DNA of 64,000 nt from Lasiodiplodia sp. COLG20 (taxonomy: Eukaryota; Ascomycota; Dothideomycetes; Botryosphaeriales; Botryosphaeriaceae), in the NCBI GenBank assembly GCA_009801085.1, contig VNWV01000001.1:7068001-7132000 (forward strand), in the 5' to 3' direction. Under the pieces are notes generated by a model. That model ran no database searches, had not been told where the DNA came from, and saw nothing but the letters and a program-made list of their open reading frames with translations. Both the position numbers and the translations under genes were made by a program. Below, in pieces: positions 33,847 to 46,248 of this stretch. Position 1 is the first letter of the stretch. The number at the start of each line of letters is the position of its first letter.

Positions 33847-35550
33847 AAAAACCACTATCTTGAAATACGACACCCTTCAGCATCCGAAGTTGTCGTTTGG
33901 TGTTCCAATACAGCTCTTCAAAGAACCCAATCAGAAGCGTCTTCAGGAAGAAGGACCCAGATCTCCCATTCGCCGGGCCTTTTACCCACTCCTAAGTCGA
34001 CCCCGGCCCTGCTCTGGCTTCTGGAGATTGCTCCCCGCGCCAGACTGCTACCCTTGCAGGAAGAAACTCGTCTCGCTGTCAGCTTATCGCGGGAATTCTC
34101 TTTCCAATATCAGCAAGAAGAGCAGTGAGTCTAAAGTGTCGATTGCGAGTGCAACGGAGGGTCTCCTCCACAAGCACTTCCCAGCCGTTACCATCCATTC
34201 AACTATCAGACCAGCAATCACACTGTCCCATCTCGAACAATTCCATAGACCAAGCTCCGAGGATTACTTGCCCGTAGTCGCGACTGCCTCCGTTCGTGCC
34301 TACTGTCGCGACTGCATCAAGGTCTTGTCGTCTTTTGCGGGGAGCTCGTCTCACTATGTATATACAAATGTTACAAAATCTCGTTGCGGACATCCAGCGG
34401 GTCCCGGGAGATTGAAGCGGCTTGTTATAGATGATGCAGTTCAGCCAGGAACCGCGAGCCCGACAGCTGTGCTGTTGGGATTTCTGTGGAGCTGCTTCGC
34501 AAAATAACTGCGGGTTCCTTGGTGTTGCTGCAAGACGGCGGCTGATGGTTCGAGAAGAGCAAATCGAGAGCACTGATTCCCAGCATCGACGCTGTTCTAC
34601 CCATCTTCTGAGCTGGTGATGGATCGAGTCGCATCCACATCCCCGTCAAGTTTGATCTCAATATCAAGAGCAAGAGAGACATGGAGAAAGCAAAGATGGC
34701 GGAGATCTCAGTGAAGGCTATGAAAGGTTGAGGCCTTGGACTCCTTCATGTCGCTTGCTTCTTTCCACCAACACCCACCCACCTTTAGTTCCTGACCATC
34801 AAACTGATTTGGACGCAACGTAATATATACCCAGATTCTCGACAGAATGAAAGCCAGCTACTGCGGCAATCCAGACGATGGCTTCGCCCTCAGTCTCCCC
34901 CATGCAAATGTCCCGGTGGCCGCTCTGCACGATGCGTACCACCCGCTCTCCTCCGGATACACGCTCTCCAGAGATACCTCCACCATCTCTCTACGCGTAG
35001 AGCTTGCCCATAACTACCGAATCAACTCTCTTGTTTATCGGCGGAATCGGGAGCAGGCGCCGACGATGAACAAACACACTTCCCCACAGATTCATCTAAA
35101 GAGAAGAGCAGCTCCAGCGACAGTCATGGCGGAGATGTGACCGCCAAATTTGTAGGATAGTCTGGGAAAAGGAAATGAAGAGCTTGGAACTCGGGTGGAG
35201 GCAGCAGGGTCATATGGATTGTGGAATATGCGGTAGAATTAGATGATCTATATCGTATCAACAGTCATTTGAAAAAACAAAAGTTACTGATGTTCTATAA
35301 CACGTGCTGAGATGTCGCGGAGAGGTGAGAGGGACCCTGGGTGAGAAGGCTAAGATGTGTACTGGGACGGCAAAGACGGCGAGCAGCTTGGCCAGCGAAT
35401 TCAGAGTTGACGGTGTGCTATTGCCTTTCGGAGCTAGAGAAGAGAATGGAAGGTATCGAGCGATGGTGAGCGTGCCGTGACCTCATCTCATGTCACCTAC
35501 GACACAAAGTAAGCCCCCAATCGTGATATAAATGGTTCAAACCAGGCTTC
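33847..35550. other. accessory intergenic DNA
   Basis: About 1.7 kb. A frame at 33,842-34,507 is long (221 codons) but has no recognisable motif and is opposed by frames of similar quality on the other strand. No gene is called. Confidence 0.4.
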
Positions 35551-35631
35551 CCATTGTTCCCGCTAGCTCAGTTGGTAGAGCTACTCTTGGCGGCTCGAGA
35601 AAATCGCTGGTGGTCACAAAGCCCCGGGATA
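35551..35631 (+). pseudogene. tRNA-like relic (possibly tRNA-Lys-derived or SINE head)
   Basis: CTAGCTCAGTTGGTAGAGCT at 35,562-35,581 is a perfect tRNA D-arm/A-box, preceded by a 7-base acceptor-like TTCCCGC. After it the cloverleaf fails: the anticodon arm does not pair, the T arm is reduced to GGTCACAAAGCCCCGGGA, and no GCGGGAA closes the acceptor stem. A GTTCGATCC B-box-like motif lies further on, at 35,646-35,654. It is a damaged tRNA gene or a tRNA-derived element. Confidence 0.45.
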
Positions 35632-35865
35632 TATGCGCTTGCCTTGTTCGATCCTTCCGAAATAGGAAGGTGCACCTCTAACGCGACAGGCAGCCGCCCA
35701 TATTCACAGACTTTCTTGCTGCGCTCCTGCTCCTGCCCGACCACCGCCGTTCTTCACCCGCCCGACGGCAGCCTTTTGCGTAAACTCGTCAATGTCGTTA
35801 ACCAACACGTCTGCCTTTCCCGTCCCTGTTTCCAAGCCTCTCGGTCTCTTCTCGTGCCCGCCGAA

Positions 35866-36312
35866 ATGTCGAAGTTCCTCAAAAGTCTTACCGCATGCTC
35901 GCTGGCGTCGCCGCCCAAGGTCGTCGAGATCTTCCAGAAAACCGCCGCTCTGGGCAACCGCATGTTTCCACCGCGGAATGACGACGATGTTGCATACTAT
36001 TGGGGGAGATGGGATTGGGGAAAGACTCTGGATGACGGGAGTCGAATGCTCAAGTACCAGGCCAACAGGCACGCTGAGGATGCCGGCTTGGAGAATCTGG
36101 CCCGCCAGATACCCTATTGGGATGTGTCTTGGGCGGTGACCCCTTCGCCGTGCGAGGGAGACACTACTTCGATCCTGGAGATGCTCCGCTTCCAGTTCGA
36201 AATGAACTGCATGACGGATCCGGCAACCCATAAGCGCACTGGCGGCCCCAAGGATCCCGAGGGCAAGAGAAAAAGGTCCGGCGCTCCCACAAGGATGTCT
36301 CCTGGACGGTGA
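35866..36312 (+). CDS. hypothetical protein
   Basis: A 148-codon frame from ATG with protein-like composition: MSKFLKSLTACSLASPP, KVVEIFQKTAALGNRMFPP, YYWGRWDWGKTLDDGSRML. No known domain, signal peptide or membrane segment is seen. The block LEMLRFQFEMNCMTDPATHK near the end is echoed 170 bp downstream, in another frame, by LEMLRAQPTSDSMTGPASQK (about 36,351-36,410), so a short internal duplication followed by a frame change may have occurred. Confidence 0.3.
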   Translation: MSKFLKSLTACSLASPPKVVEIFQKTAALGNRMFPPRNDDDVAYYWGRWDWGKTLDDGSRMLKYQANRHAEDAGLENLARQIPYWDVSWAVTPSPCEGDTTSILEMLRFQFEMNCMTDPATHKRTGGPKDPEGKRKRSGAPTRMSPGR

Positions 36313-36708
36313 TCCGTCTACGGGGTCCGGTAGACCCTTATAAAGGCCTGGAGATGCTCCGTGCTCAGCCCACGAGCGATTCCATGACCGGCCCTGCCAG
36401 TCAGAAGGGAACGCCACATACCCAATACTACGGTTTAAGCTCTAGGCTGCCAAAGCCGCCGTACGATGAGAAAGCAAATGATTGTATTCCTCCCGTTTCC
36501 TGGCCTTCTGGGACGCTGCTGAATGAAATCACACTCCCCATGGGCTCGTGCAAATCTCCCTGAACAAGAAGCCTCCTTAAAGAAATTCGGGAAGGGCGAT
36601 CAGACTTAGCTTACTTCCGACCAACGTGCTTGCATTGCCTGAAGAAGCCCTTCAATCCGAGATTGTTGAAGCGTGGATCTCAGCAGCAGAAAGTCGACAG
36701 TTGTGACT

Positions 36709-37020
36709 ATGGATTCTTTGGACTTTGAGCAGCTTGTGCTGATTCCGCGTGGAATCCGCATTCACAACGATCATGATCAGAACCAACGACCTCAAGACCC
36801 CTTCAAGCACTTCAAGACCGAGCACAATAAGCCAAAATATTACTGTCACAGCAAATTCTACAACGCAATCAAGGGCCTTCAAAAATCAACCATATGGCTA
36901 GATCCGTCCCCAGAATTCCAGGATCTCATAGTGGAGGGCTACAACACCATGGCGAAGTGGTGTCCACCGAACACCTACAGCAGCATCGTGGGGTTAAACC
37001 GTTACCAGAAAGGTCCATGA
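36709..37020 (+). CDS. hypothetical protein
   Basis: A 103-residue frame starting MDSLDFEQLVLIPRGIRIH and continuing HFKTEHNKPKYYCHSKF. It is hydrophilic and has no recognised domain. A further frame with a hydrophobic segment (ATTFALLLGVCRGVGWLSW, about 37,229-37,285) lies downstream but could not be joined by a convincing intron. Low confidence that either is a real gene. Confidence 0.22.
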   Translation: MDSLDFEQLVLIPRGIRIHNDHDQNQRPQDPFKHFKTEHNKPKYYCHSKFYNAIKGLQKSTIWLDPSPEFQDLIVEGYNTMAKWCPPNTYSSIVGLNRYQKGP

Positions 37021-37774
37021 ACCTCTCCATTTGTTTGAAACTTGAAACTCAGCGGAACAACAGATGCGCCAGCTTACCTGACTGTCATGACTCGCCGGAG
37101 TAAGACAGATATAGACCTTCAACACCACTAACAGCTATGGAGGCTAAGAGCAAGGCTTGCTGCCCGAGATCGCTGAATCCGACAAGGTCACCGACACCAC
37201 GATGGACGGGAAAGCCCTATACCTTATCTCGCGAGCGACCACCTTTGCACTTCTGCTCGGCGTTTGCCGAGGAGTTGGCTGGCTATCATGGCAGCATAAG
37301 TTCCCTCAACTCGTCGTCCTTTTCGTGTCTCAATCGTCCGGCTATCGGGAAACAAACAGGATCAGCAAGATTCTAGATTTAAAGAAGTTGGGCACAAAGA
37401 AGCTGGAGGACCAGTGCAGTACGTACGCGCCGTAGGCGCCAACTAGAATTCGTTAGCCCCTTTCAGCGGGCAGGAAACATGAATCTACGAATGGATACCA
37501 TCATGCTTGGCCGGCGCCGTGGTCACGGCAGCGAGAACATGGGAAGGACAACCGCCCGTTCCGAGCAACAATATGAGCCTGTCGCACGCAGGCCTTATAG
37601 CGAAGCGCCAGGAGACATCGAGCTGGTACCCCTTCCCGCTCCTCCTTCTATTCCAGCGTTCTTGTAATTCCTGAATTATAGAGCTTAAGCGAAGTACGAG
37701 CACGGCATTTCAATCAAGAGATATCTAGTTAAATGGGAAGACCGGGGGCCTGCACATTGTGGTGATCCGAAGCC

Positions 37775-37816
37775 GAGCGCTCTGCTGCCTTCTTATAAGA
37801 AGGGAGCAGAGCGCTC
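37775..37816. repeat. 42-bp near-perfect palindrome
   Basis: Two 21-base arms (37,775-37,795 and 37,796-37,816) are reverse complements with a single mismatch and no loop. The outer part is GAGCGCTCTGCT and the centre is CTTCTTATAAGAAG. It could be a hairpin-forming site, a binding site for a dimeric factor, or the join of two inverted element ends. Confidence 0.8.
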
Positions 37817-40800
37817 CGTCACCCCGCCAACATCGTGGAAAGCCGCCGTACTCGGACCTGGCGCCAGAGAGAGCCGTATCAATATGCGGAGCAGCAGGAC
37901 GTGCTCGCCCTCGACTCAACCGACGGGATATCATCTCCATCCCCTCCGACTTCTCCTCCTCCTCGTCCTCCGACAACGACGAAGAAGGTAATTCTCCCCA
38001 AGCCGTAGTGATTGTTATGAAGTACTTACAAGGCCCTGACTCAGGTAACTCTCCCACAGTCACTTGTGTCTATAAGTCCAAGCCGGCCGCAGCATAGCCT
38101 AAGCAGCATATAACTTCCCAAAATGTCCATGTCAGATGATGCAACTAACCGGACTGTTGCAAGGTCCGCACTTGCTCATCACGCCACAATACCACTTAGG
38201 TCCTGTAGCTGGTATTTCTTCCGGCTTATTCGAGTAATATACCGTGTTCTCGTGACAATTGTCCTCACGAACGATCGGACCTTGCCAGAGAAGTATCTAG
38301 AGCTCCCCCAGATAGCATCGAAGTAAGGAGCGAGTCCACGAAATTCAGATCTCACGAAATGGGCTAATCGCTCTTCGAAACTTACAGGAAAACGGATCCG
38401 CCAGCAACGAGTTCTCGATTACCTGTTAACAATAACGTGCAGTGCCATAAAAGAGGTCCTGCCGGTCAAGGGCCTAAAGGATTGGAGAGCCGAGCAATGG
38501 GCGGTCAGATTTCTAGAGAAGATCCTGTTGCACGGATGGGGACATTCGAGAGTTCAGATAACGGATCGCGATCCCAAATTTACCTCCAAATTTTGGTGGA
38601 GAGTCTGCTCGGGATCGGGCGCTGCCCTGTACCTGACTACATACCGTGTACAATCCATGAGTTGATGATCGAAGCGAAAGAATAAATCAGATCATAGAGA
38701 TCGCGATCTGATATTTTGTCCCCACTTATCCAGATTCTAAATGGATGATCCACACTGCCGCCCTGCTTCTTCTGAGCTCTGACGGTATTACAGTGAAAGT
38801 CTTCCTTAGCTTGATGGGCGCAATCTTGTTGGTGAACGGCTTATAGAAGAAGAAGAAGAAAGCCTCAAGAAAGCCTTGAGGAATAAAACTCTATGCGAAG
38901 CAATCTTCTGAATTGCTATTCAATGTCTACAATTACTATTCTCCTTTATACTTAATTTATTGCATATGGTCGTGTTCTTTCCCAGTCTATCCTTGCCCGT
39001 TTAGTTTTTTACGAGTTTCTAGATGTAGGTTAGATCACTTCTATAGAAGCTTGGCATGAAAAAATGGCTCGCGAAAAGATAAGCGGATAAAGTGGGTGAT
39101 GTGTCCTCATTACAGCACGAGTCAGATAAGTGAGGGCGGCGCAAATATAGTGCGGGGCTTATCTAGGATACGAAGGAAATATTCATGTAGTACTACCACT
39201 ACTATAGTTGGCGCCATAAAAGTCGAGCTACCATGACTCAATCTCTCCAACACCTAAGCTCGTGTTAGGTGTAGTTGAAGCAACCGTTGGGACGTAAATG
39301 TGGAATCCATAATTATACGGAAACTTCCGGACGTTAGCTTCGACTACTACGTACGTGAAATGCTGTTCCTCGCGAAGATTATTGCAAAGGATCGCATCTT
39401 GTGAAACCGCCCGGGCTGTTACAGATCAAACAAGATCTTAGGCTCTTGGCTAAGCTATTGGATCGTGAACCTCGTTTTGTGGGAGTTGGTTTTCCTGATA
39501 CATGTCTCCGACTCGGCCAGTATCTTGCGGGTCGGCAACGGGCATTCTCTGTTGCTCTTAGCTGGCTGTTGCATTTTTGCGTGAAGATTGTCGCCAGTGG
39601 TCATGTCAAGCTGGAGGAATTCAATGCGTGGCGCCATGTCTAAGAATGGAGACATGTTCTCGGCGACCCAGGGGCTTAGACATGCCGTAAAAGCAGCAGA
39701 ACAAAGCAAAGCGGCTCTTTGATCTATGAATTAGTAGGCAAAAGCTTCCAGTGTAGCAGCGTCTTTGTGGGCTACGTGATTATATGCGCCACTGTGCCGC
39801 GAATGTCTCTAGATGGCGCCGGTCGCAGCGATGCTTAGGGCCAATCTCGCCGCACCGCCCTCGCCACACCGTCACATAAAATTAAGTCGACAAGTCCGCT
39901 AGCTATCATCAAAGGACATGATTGAAGGGTAAATCAATATCAAGGGTAGGGACATTGCAACGCCGATGTTCAGTGTCTGGACGAGAGATTTGGATGATTT
40001 AACAATGTTTAGGGTACCCCAAAGACATGGGAGTTAGGCTCGCCTTCAGGTAATCGATGGAATATGCTTCACATCTTTACAAAATAATGTTATCTGCAAA
40101 CCCCCAAGAATATTATCCTCCTCGTCGAAATTTGTCCAGCCTAGGTCGCCCAAAGCGTCCCAGCTATAGGGTACTACTAAGGGAGACCAACTGGCGAAGA
40201 AGAATCTCTTCTTGGCCCAACCGTCCATTAGAGATCTCGAAATCAATCCAAACCAAACCTACTGCCACCGCTTCGAGTCACCTAAGCTCCGATCCTCGGC
40301 GCCTAACTACCGGTTCTTCTAAGTCAGCCACTTAGAGCCAACTTCGAGCGCTTCAACTGCAGCACGTGCATAGTTCGCGAGTTTCATACCCGCCTGAGGG
40401 GTTTACGAATTTCACCACACCCCTTAAGTTTATCTTAGAACTAATAACTGAACCGCATTACCGCAATCGCATCTTCCCTAAACTCGAACCTTAACGGAGT
40501 TACTAAGCCTATCTACCATCTAGTGGCTACGATAATGGCCCTTTTATGCTGTAAACGAGAGGTACTAGCCTTTATATTTCGGGTTTAATGTTTTACTAAT
40601 TCTAAGGCTGATAGACATTACTTTCTCTCATAAGTAGCAAGGAACAAAGGCGAGGGCATCATGCCTTGACAATGTGCTATCTCCAAGCATTGAACGTCTA
40701 AGATTAGGTAAGATATGTAAGATAGCCAGCCGTTGTTGGATCGATACCACAGGCGGCTCGTTGAACACAACATGAAAGTGAGGGTGTAGCTATAAGGATT

Positions 40801-41000
40801 TGAATAGCAGACGGCATATTAACTCAAAGCCTGCAGGCTAACAGTGAAACTTTCCAATCTGCCCATGAATGCGCTGTCTGAAGCTCCTTCAATAGTAATA
40901 CATTTATCCCTTCAGCGCTGCATAATCTTTCAAGATCATCTTGATTTGAATTGTGTACTTCTATCGGCTTACTGTCTTGTACATCATTCTGTGGCGCGTG
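37817..41000. other. AT-rich accessory DNA without recognisable genes
   Basis: About 3.2 kb. Only short frames occur, none resembling a known family, and the A+T content is visibly higher than in the core region. It may include degraded repeats. No terminal repeats or transposase remnants are seen. Confidence 0.4.
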
Positions 41001-44000
41001 TTAATCTCCTGTGAACAGATATCGAAACAAATCAATAAATTGGATCCGTAATGAGCTGAGATTCGCATGCCGTTCTATGTGCAACCTTGCGATGACGTGG
41101 GCGAATGAGGGCCTCCCGCTCCCCATCGGGTGGCCCCCACAACAAATCCTCTCTCTCGGACGACACCGGAGCTCGCTCCAGGGCTCCGAAAAGAGGAAAA
41201 AACAAGATCCCCAGTCCATAACCCTTGCGAAAACCGGATTCGACCATCACCTGACGTTACAGCAAATTTTGCCTGCCGTCCAATCATTGGCATTCATCTA
41301 GCGAATAAGTGGACTAACGGAAACTCATTTCGAAAGAAGGAAAAAGGACAAATCATTGCTGCGCCCCCCGTCCGGTTGACAAATCAGTAAAACGGTCTTA
41401 CGTGGGCTGCATAGTGGTACCACCGCATATGCGAGGCTCACCAACCAGCAGCAAGCCAGCACCGCCGCAATCAAAATCGGGCGTGCAATTCGTCACGCAC
41501 GCTGCACGCTGCGCCTGCCGCCGTTGTGGCAAGGCATCGTGACGTTATCGACAACGAAAAGGAAAAAAAGGAAAGAGAAACAACAGTCGCAATTAAGTGC
41601 ACAAATCGCGAAAAGTACGTTATCGTGTGTGTGTCTACAATATAGACTTCCCATTTTTTCTATTTATTTCCACGACTAATAAAGTCTCCCGACGATAAGC
41701 AAACGCAAGGCTGAGTAAGTAGCCCGTGCCGCAGGATCGGGAAGGCCGGCAAGCAGCAGCAAAGCAGGGTAAAGCAAGGGTCAGGTCGGTGGGGGCTGGA
41801 GGGGAGGAAAGTGTCACGCAAAGACGCTACCCCACACAGGCAGGCAGGCTTGGTTGGGTCGAGTGTGTGCGTCATCTCCCCTGGTCTGGGTCTGGGGCTA
41901 AGTGAAACAAGGATAGGGTCTTCCCTCCTGACGCAGCAGCAGCAATCGTCTGTCGTCCAACCAATACTACAATGTCGCGCAGCTAAAGAAAGGGCAGGGA
42001 AAAGAGAAAGACGAAATTGTCCACTTTTATGAATCGCAAGGTGTGGAATCCCTGCACTACCCTGCGTTTCGCTGGGAATTAGTGTTGCAAAAGTTAGTTT
42101 ACCCTGCTGGCTGGGGTTGGAAAGTCACGCGTCTTGTCACATCTTGTTGCTGTTGTTGATGCCGTCTGTCTCGTGCACCGGCTGTCTCTTGTCCAACTTT
42201 TGTTTCTCAACAACCCAGCCGTTGAAGTTCTACAGCATGAAAGACGACGATGACGTCTCCAGCAAAAATAAACGAACAAAAAAAAAAGCGCACAGGAACC
42301 AAGCACACATGGCTTCGGAGACCGACGATGCTGGCGGACACACCACCCCCCGGGGTAAAAAAACAGGGCACCCGGTCCGTCTTAGACAAAAACCCCCTCA
42401 TCGGGACGGCCCGGAAATGGATGTGCGTCAACCCAGCCCATACCATCGCGCATAAACCTCGTATTCTTCCTTCACCCCCTGTTGCTATACAGCGTAACAG
42501 GAAAGCAAAGGAATGAAAAAACACCGAGGTCAAAGGTGAGTAGCACCGAGAGACAAGACAAGAAACGGTTCGTGTGGGGAATAAAGTCGTCAGCGGCAGA
42601 AAGAAATGGCCCGATCCTACACCGACGTCATAACCCCCGTCTACGCCTTCCTTTCGCTGCTCTGACGCGGGCGCTTAGCAGCTACCTACCACTTGTTGCA
42701 AAACAGCCCGTCGCCTCGCTTCTCTCGCCCTCCGTCTCGTCTCGTTTAGAGAGAGAGAGAGAGCAATAGTAGTAAGTGGGTGGGCGCTTATCAGAGAAGC
42801 TCCGTTTTGTTCGCTTGGCCATTGATTGGGTCGTCGCTTGGGGTAACGCTATTCATCCCGCTGGCGCGCGCGCGACGGGTGGTTGGACGAATGGGAATTC
42901 GAACAGCTGTCTCATCAGCATCCTCCCCCCATCCTTTCTCGACCAGAGTTTGTTCGAAAAGTAACAAACCCCACATGACGGCCGGTGATTCGTCTGCTTT
43001 CATGATGACTGTTCTTATTAAAGCATATAACGAACGAAGCTCATGCGTGTCTGTTTTTACTCGGGGTCTATCCCGGTCGGGGGACCTGCGCAAGCAAAAG
43101 GGACGTGTCATTCTCAGATAAGATGATGGGGTGTTTGGGCTGGACCCATGTTGTCGCACATGGCCCATGCCCGGATTGGGATGAAGGCATGGGTATGGCG
43201 AGGTTGAGAGAAGAACAGCTGGCATCAATGGGTCCCCGTCAGACTCGTGCCACGACGTGATGCGATGCCAACCATGCCATCTGCCAGCCTCGCAGGAAAC
43301 AAATGCCTCGAGCAGCAACGGACAAAATCCCTCAGAAAGAAAGACAACCAGGAAGCGTAAGGCATCAATGCAGTCGCGATGAGTAGTAGTCAATCCTACT
43401 AGCCACGGTTCAAGATAGACACGATGAGATGAGCTGAGGCTAGTATGAGGTAAGCGCAGCGATCTGACAAGAAGAAAGACAAAACGCGGCACACACATAG
43501 AGCACGGGAAAAAAGCGCCGGCCGCCGTCTGCCTACCTTTCTGCGCTACCTACAGACAGTTCTAGACCCAAATGTATTAGCAGAAATGTGCGCAGCAATT
43601 GACGTTAGCGCTGCAGAAGTGCGATCTGCACATGCTGGCGTGGCGCACGTATGGTGCCCAGTTTTTGATGACGATGATCATCTGGAGAGCCGCACGGACA
43701 GGGCAGCCTCTCCCCTTTGTGTGTCTGTGTGGCACCAATTCATCGAGTGTGGGGAGAGGGGGGGTTAGGCGGCAACCTGCAGGAAAAAAGCAGGCAACAG
43801 CAGCATCTCCACAAGGACGGAGACAAGACTGTCGCACAGCAAGGCGGCCTCACAGCTTGCAGCCTCGGCGGTATCAAAGCTCAGCAGCAGGCAGCCACTT
43901 TTCACCAATCGACGGTAGCACGTGTTTACACAAACCCGCAAAGTCTTTTTGAGATAGATGAGAAACAAGTAGAGCGTATTCTTCTCCAGAAATCTACTGC

Positions 44001-44784
44001 TACATCTGCCTGATTTTCGCGCCTACAAAGGAAACCGAAGATAAACCTCCCCCCAAACAAGACTCCAAAGCTAAACATGTTGGAAAATAAGAGAGAAACC
44101 CCCCACAAATATTTGTTTAGCCTTGAGGCAACCTTGTTTGACCAGTCTTCTTTCTGTGATACCGCGTCCCCTGTGAGCACAACAAAGGAAAGAAAAATAA
44201 ATCGCCAACCGCCAGAAAAGTCAGCCGTAGCAAACGAAAGTGAGACAAAGGACTCCAAGAAACGAGTGCAGGACCCCGTAGCGCCTTGTTTGGTGTTGCT
44301 GTAAATAAAAGCCGGATCGCAGATTCTTATAGTTTATTCGCCATTGGTGGATATCGTTGTTTTTGTCGAATGTCGAGAAGAAAAAGAAAACCAGAAAACA
44401 AGAGAAAAGCGAAGAAACAGGCGGAGACCGACGATCTGCAGTGCAAAGAAGGAAAAGAAAAGCCTCTCTTTCTTGAAAGCAGTCTGACGGAAGGAGGAAT
44501 CCAAACACCCTGCAAATCCTCCAAAACTTCTGTTTCTCTCCACTTTTTCCCGCATTCTTCGTTTGCCCCTCCAAAGCTCCCCGCTGGTGCATACTTAGAC
44601 AAGTCCGTCGAAGAAAAGCCGACTCTTTCCGCCTGATCAAAATCAAATAGAGGACCAACTGCGCGCGCTAGAATCCAATGCCATCTCGATGTCGTCGTAA
44701 AAACAGTAGTGTCGTCCTCGTCAGCTTTCGCGCTCTCCTTTTGCATTTGTCCTCCAAATTCTTCTTCCTTCCGCCATTCCAGGC
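41001..44784. other. long noncoding stretch downstream of the 44.8 kb gene
   Basis: About 3.8 kb with overlapping low-quality frames on both strands. A short (GA)n tract lies at about 42,749-42,763, and the segment 44,050-44,480 is purine-rich on the plus strand. No RNA or protein gene is recognised. Confidence 0.4.
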
Positions 44785-46140
44785 CTAATCCCCATCCATC
44801 AAATCGTCCGACGACACCTTCCTCTTGCGTCCGCCCTTCCCATGACCCTTTCCTACGCCCTTCGAAGATCCCTTCCTCTCGGCCTCGATCTCGTCGTTAA
44901 GTTCCCGCAGTCTCTTCAGAACCTCAATGACGCGCGGATTGTCTAGCATCCGCTCGACAACTTCCTGGTCGCGTTCCTGCCATGCCGCCTCGGCTGCGCA
45001 TGCGGCGCGGTACTCGCGCAGCGTAGGGAAATTAGCGGGGCCGCCGGCGATGCCGCGGTGGGTGATTTCCTCCAGCTGCTCGGCGAGCTGTGCGCGCGTG
45101 GGCGGGTACGCGTAGCGATACGCGTGCTTGGAAAGGGCTTTGCTGTTACTGTGAGTGGGCGCGTAGTTCTGGGTGGCTGTGCTGGTCCACGGCAGGGCTT
45201 GGGCGTAGACGTCTTCCTGGAGAAGCGAGTCGCGCTTTTGGGCGGCTGCGGCCTTTGCCGATTTTGCCGCCGCAGCAGCGTTATCGGTCGTGGCAGTGCC
45301 GCCAGTTTTGGGCTTCTTCAGCTTCGGCGCCATCTTTTCTGGCGGTGGTGAGAGCTTGCGCTTGCGGTTTTCAGATGAGTCGGGAGCGGGGGAGGGCTTG
45401 GAGTCGGGCTTTTTGTTGGCCTTGGTTTTGTTGGTCGCGTCGTCGAAGACAGTCGACTTGCGCTTGGCCGAGTCCTTGGCTTGGCCGTCGGGTGCACGTG
45501 ATGTCAAGGCAGAAGACTTGTCCTGATGGACGGGTTGGGCAGGCTGGACAGCGGGGGCTGGGTGAGGCTCAGGCGATGCGGCGTGTGAAGTCGCTGCTGC
45601 TGAAGTAGCGTAGGCCGCAGTCGCGCCGCTGGAGGCTGGGTCGGAAGTAGCGGGAGCAGCTGAAGTCGAGATTTTTGATTTTTTCCTAGTCGAATCTGAC
45701 GTGGGAGCGGCAGAATCCTTTCGCTTGCGGCTGGCATTCGGCGCTGACGGCGGCGCAGGTGAGCTTGCAGGCGAGGCCTGGGTGTTGGTGGTAGTGGTGG
45801 AAAAAGCGCTCTCCGAGGCCGGGTGAGAATGCGAGGACTCGCTGCCGGAATGGTCGTGGAAATGTTGACTGGCATTTAGGGCGGCAGCTCTTGTGCGACG
45901 TCCTTGGCCGGCAAGGAAGTTGTTGGTGAAGGAACTAAAGAGCTCTTTTTCCAGCCTGCTTGCGTTTGGAGGTGGCGCCTCGTCCTCGGCGGGATCGACG
46001 GCGACATACTCCCAGCTGTGCTTTGCGCGCGAGCCTTTGCGGGCCTTGCGGCCGTGCTCGTCGGCGCCCTGAGTGCTGACGGAGTAGACGGAGCTGGCGC
46101 GAGGCTTTGGCTCGCGCTCTTGGGCAGGCTCGGTCGACAT
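44785..46140 (-). CDS. disordered, probably nuclear protein
   Basis: A single frame of 451 residues from MSTEPAQEREPKPRASSVY. It contains ELFSSFTNNFLAGQGRRTR (about 60-80), a long Ala/Ser/Pro-rich disordered middle with several basic clusters resembling nuclear localisation signals (NASRKRKDSA, STRKKSKIS, SENRKRKLSPPP, APKLKKPK), and a conserved-looking helical C-terminus (RAQLAEQLEEITHRGIAGG, ERMLDNPRVIEVLKRLREL), ending in GKGGRKRKVSSDDLMDGD. An in-frame ATG 36 codons upstream (46,248) gives a His/Pro/Ser-rich extension. The inner ATG was chosen because its context is ACACCATGT and the following RASSVYSVSTQG looks like the start of the ordered conservation. No domain can be named; a chromatin- or transcription-related role is inferred from basic motifs only. 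Confidence 0.7.
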   Translation of the reverse strand: MSTEPAQEREPKPRASSVYSVSTQGADEHGRKARKGSRAKHSWEYVAVDPAEDEAPPPNASRLEKELFSSFTNNFLAGQGRRTRAAALNASQHFHDHSGSESSHSHPASESAFSTTTTNTQASPASSPAPPSAPNASRKRKDSAAPTSDSTRKKSKISTSAAPATSDPASSGATAAYATSAAATSHAASPEPHPAPAVQPAQPVHQDKSSALTSRAPDGQAKDSAKRKSTVFDDATNKTKANKKPDSKPSPAPDSSENRKRKLSPPPEKMAPKLKKPKTGGTATTDNAAAAAKSAKAAAAQKRDSLLQEDVYAQALPWTSTATQNYAPTHSNSKALSKHAYRYAYPPTRAQLAEQLEEITHRGIAGGPANFPTLREYRAACAAEAAWQERDQEVVERMLDNPRVIEVLKRLRELNDEIEAERKGSSKGVGKGHGKGGRKRKVSSDDLMDGD

Positions 46141-46248
46141 GGTGTCGGATGCTGTGGAATGCGGGTGCTGCGGAAGCGGATGCGTAGGAGAGAGAGGGGA
46201 GTGAAGGGAGTGGAAGTAGCTATGAAGCGTGTTCTGATGGGAAACCAT

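Noticed and set aside
38437..38685. 82-codon frame
   Set aside because: No recognisable motif, no neighbours that support it, and it is in AT-rich relic DNA.
41011..41390. Overlapping frames of 70-100 codons on both strands
   Set aside because: Four mutually overlapping frames with no motif; none stands out as coding.
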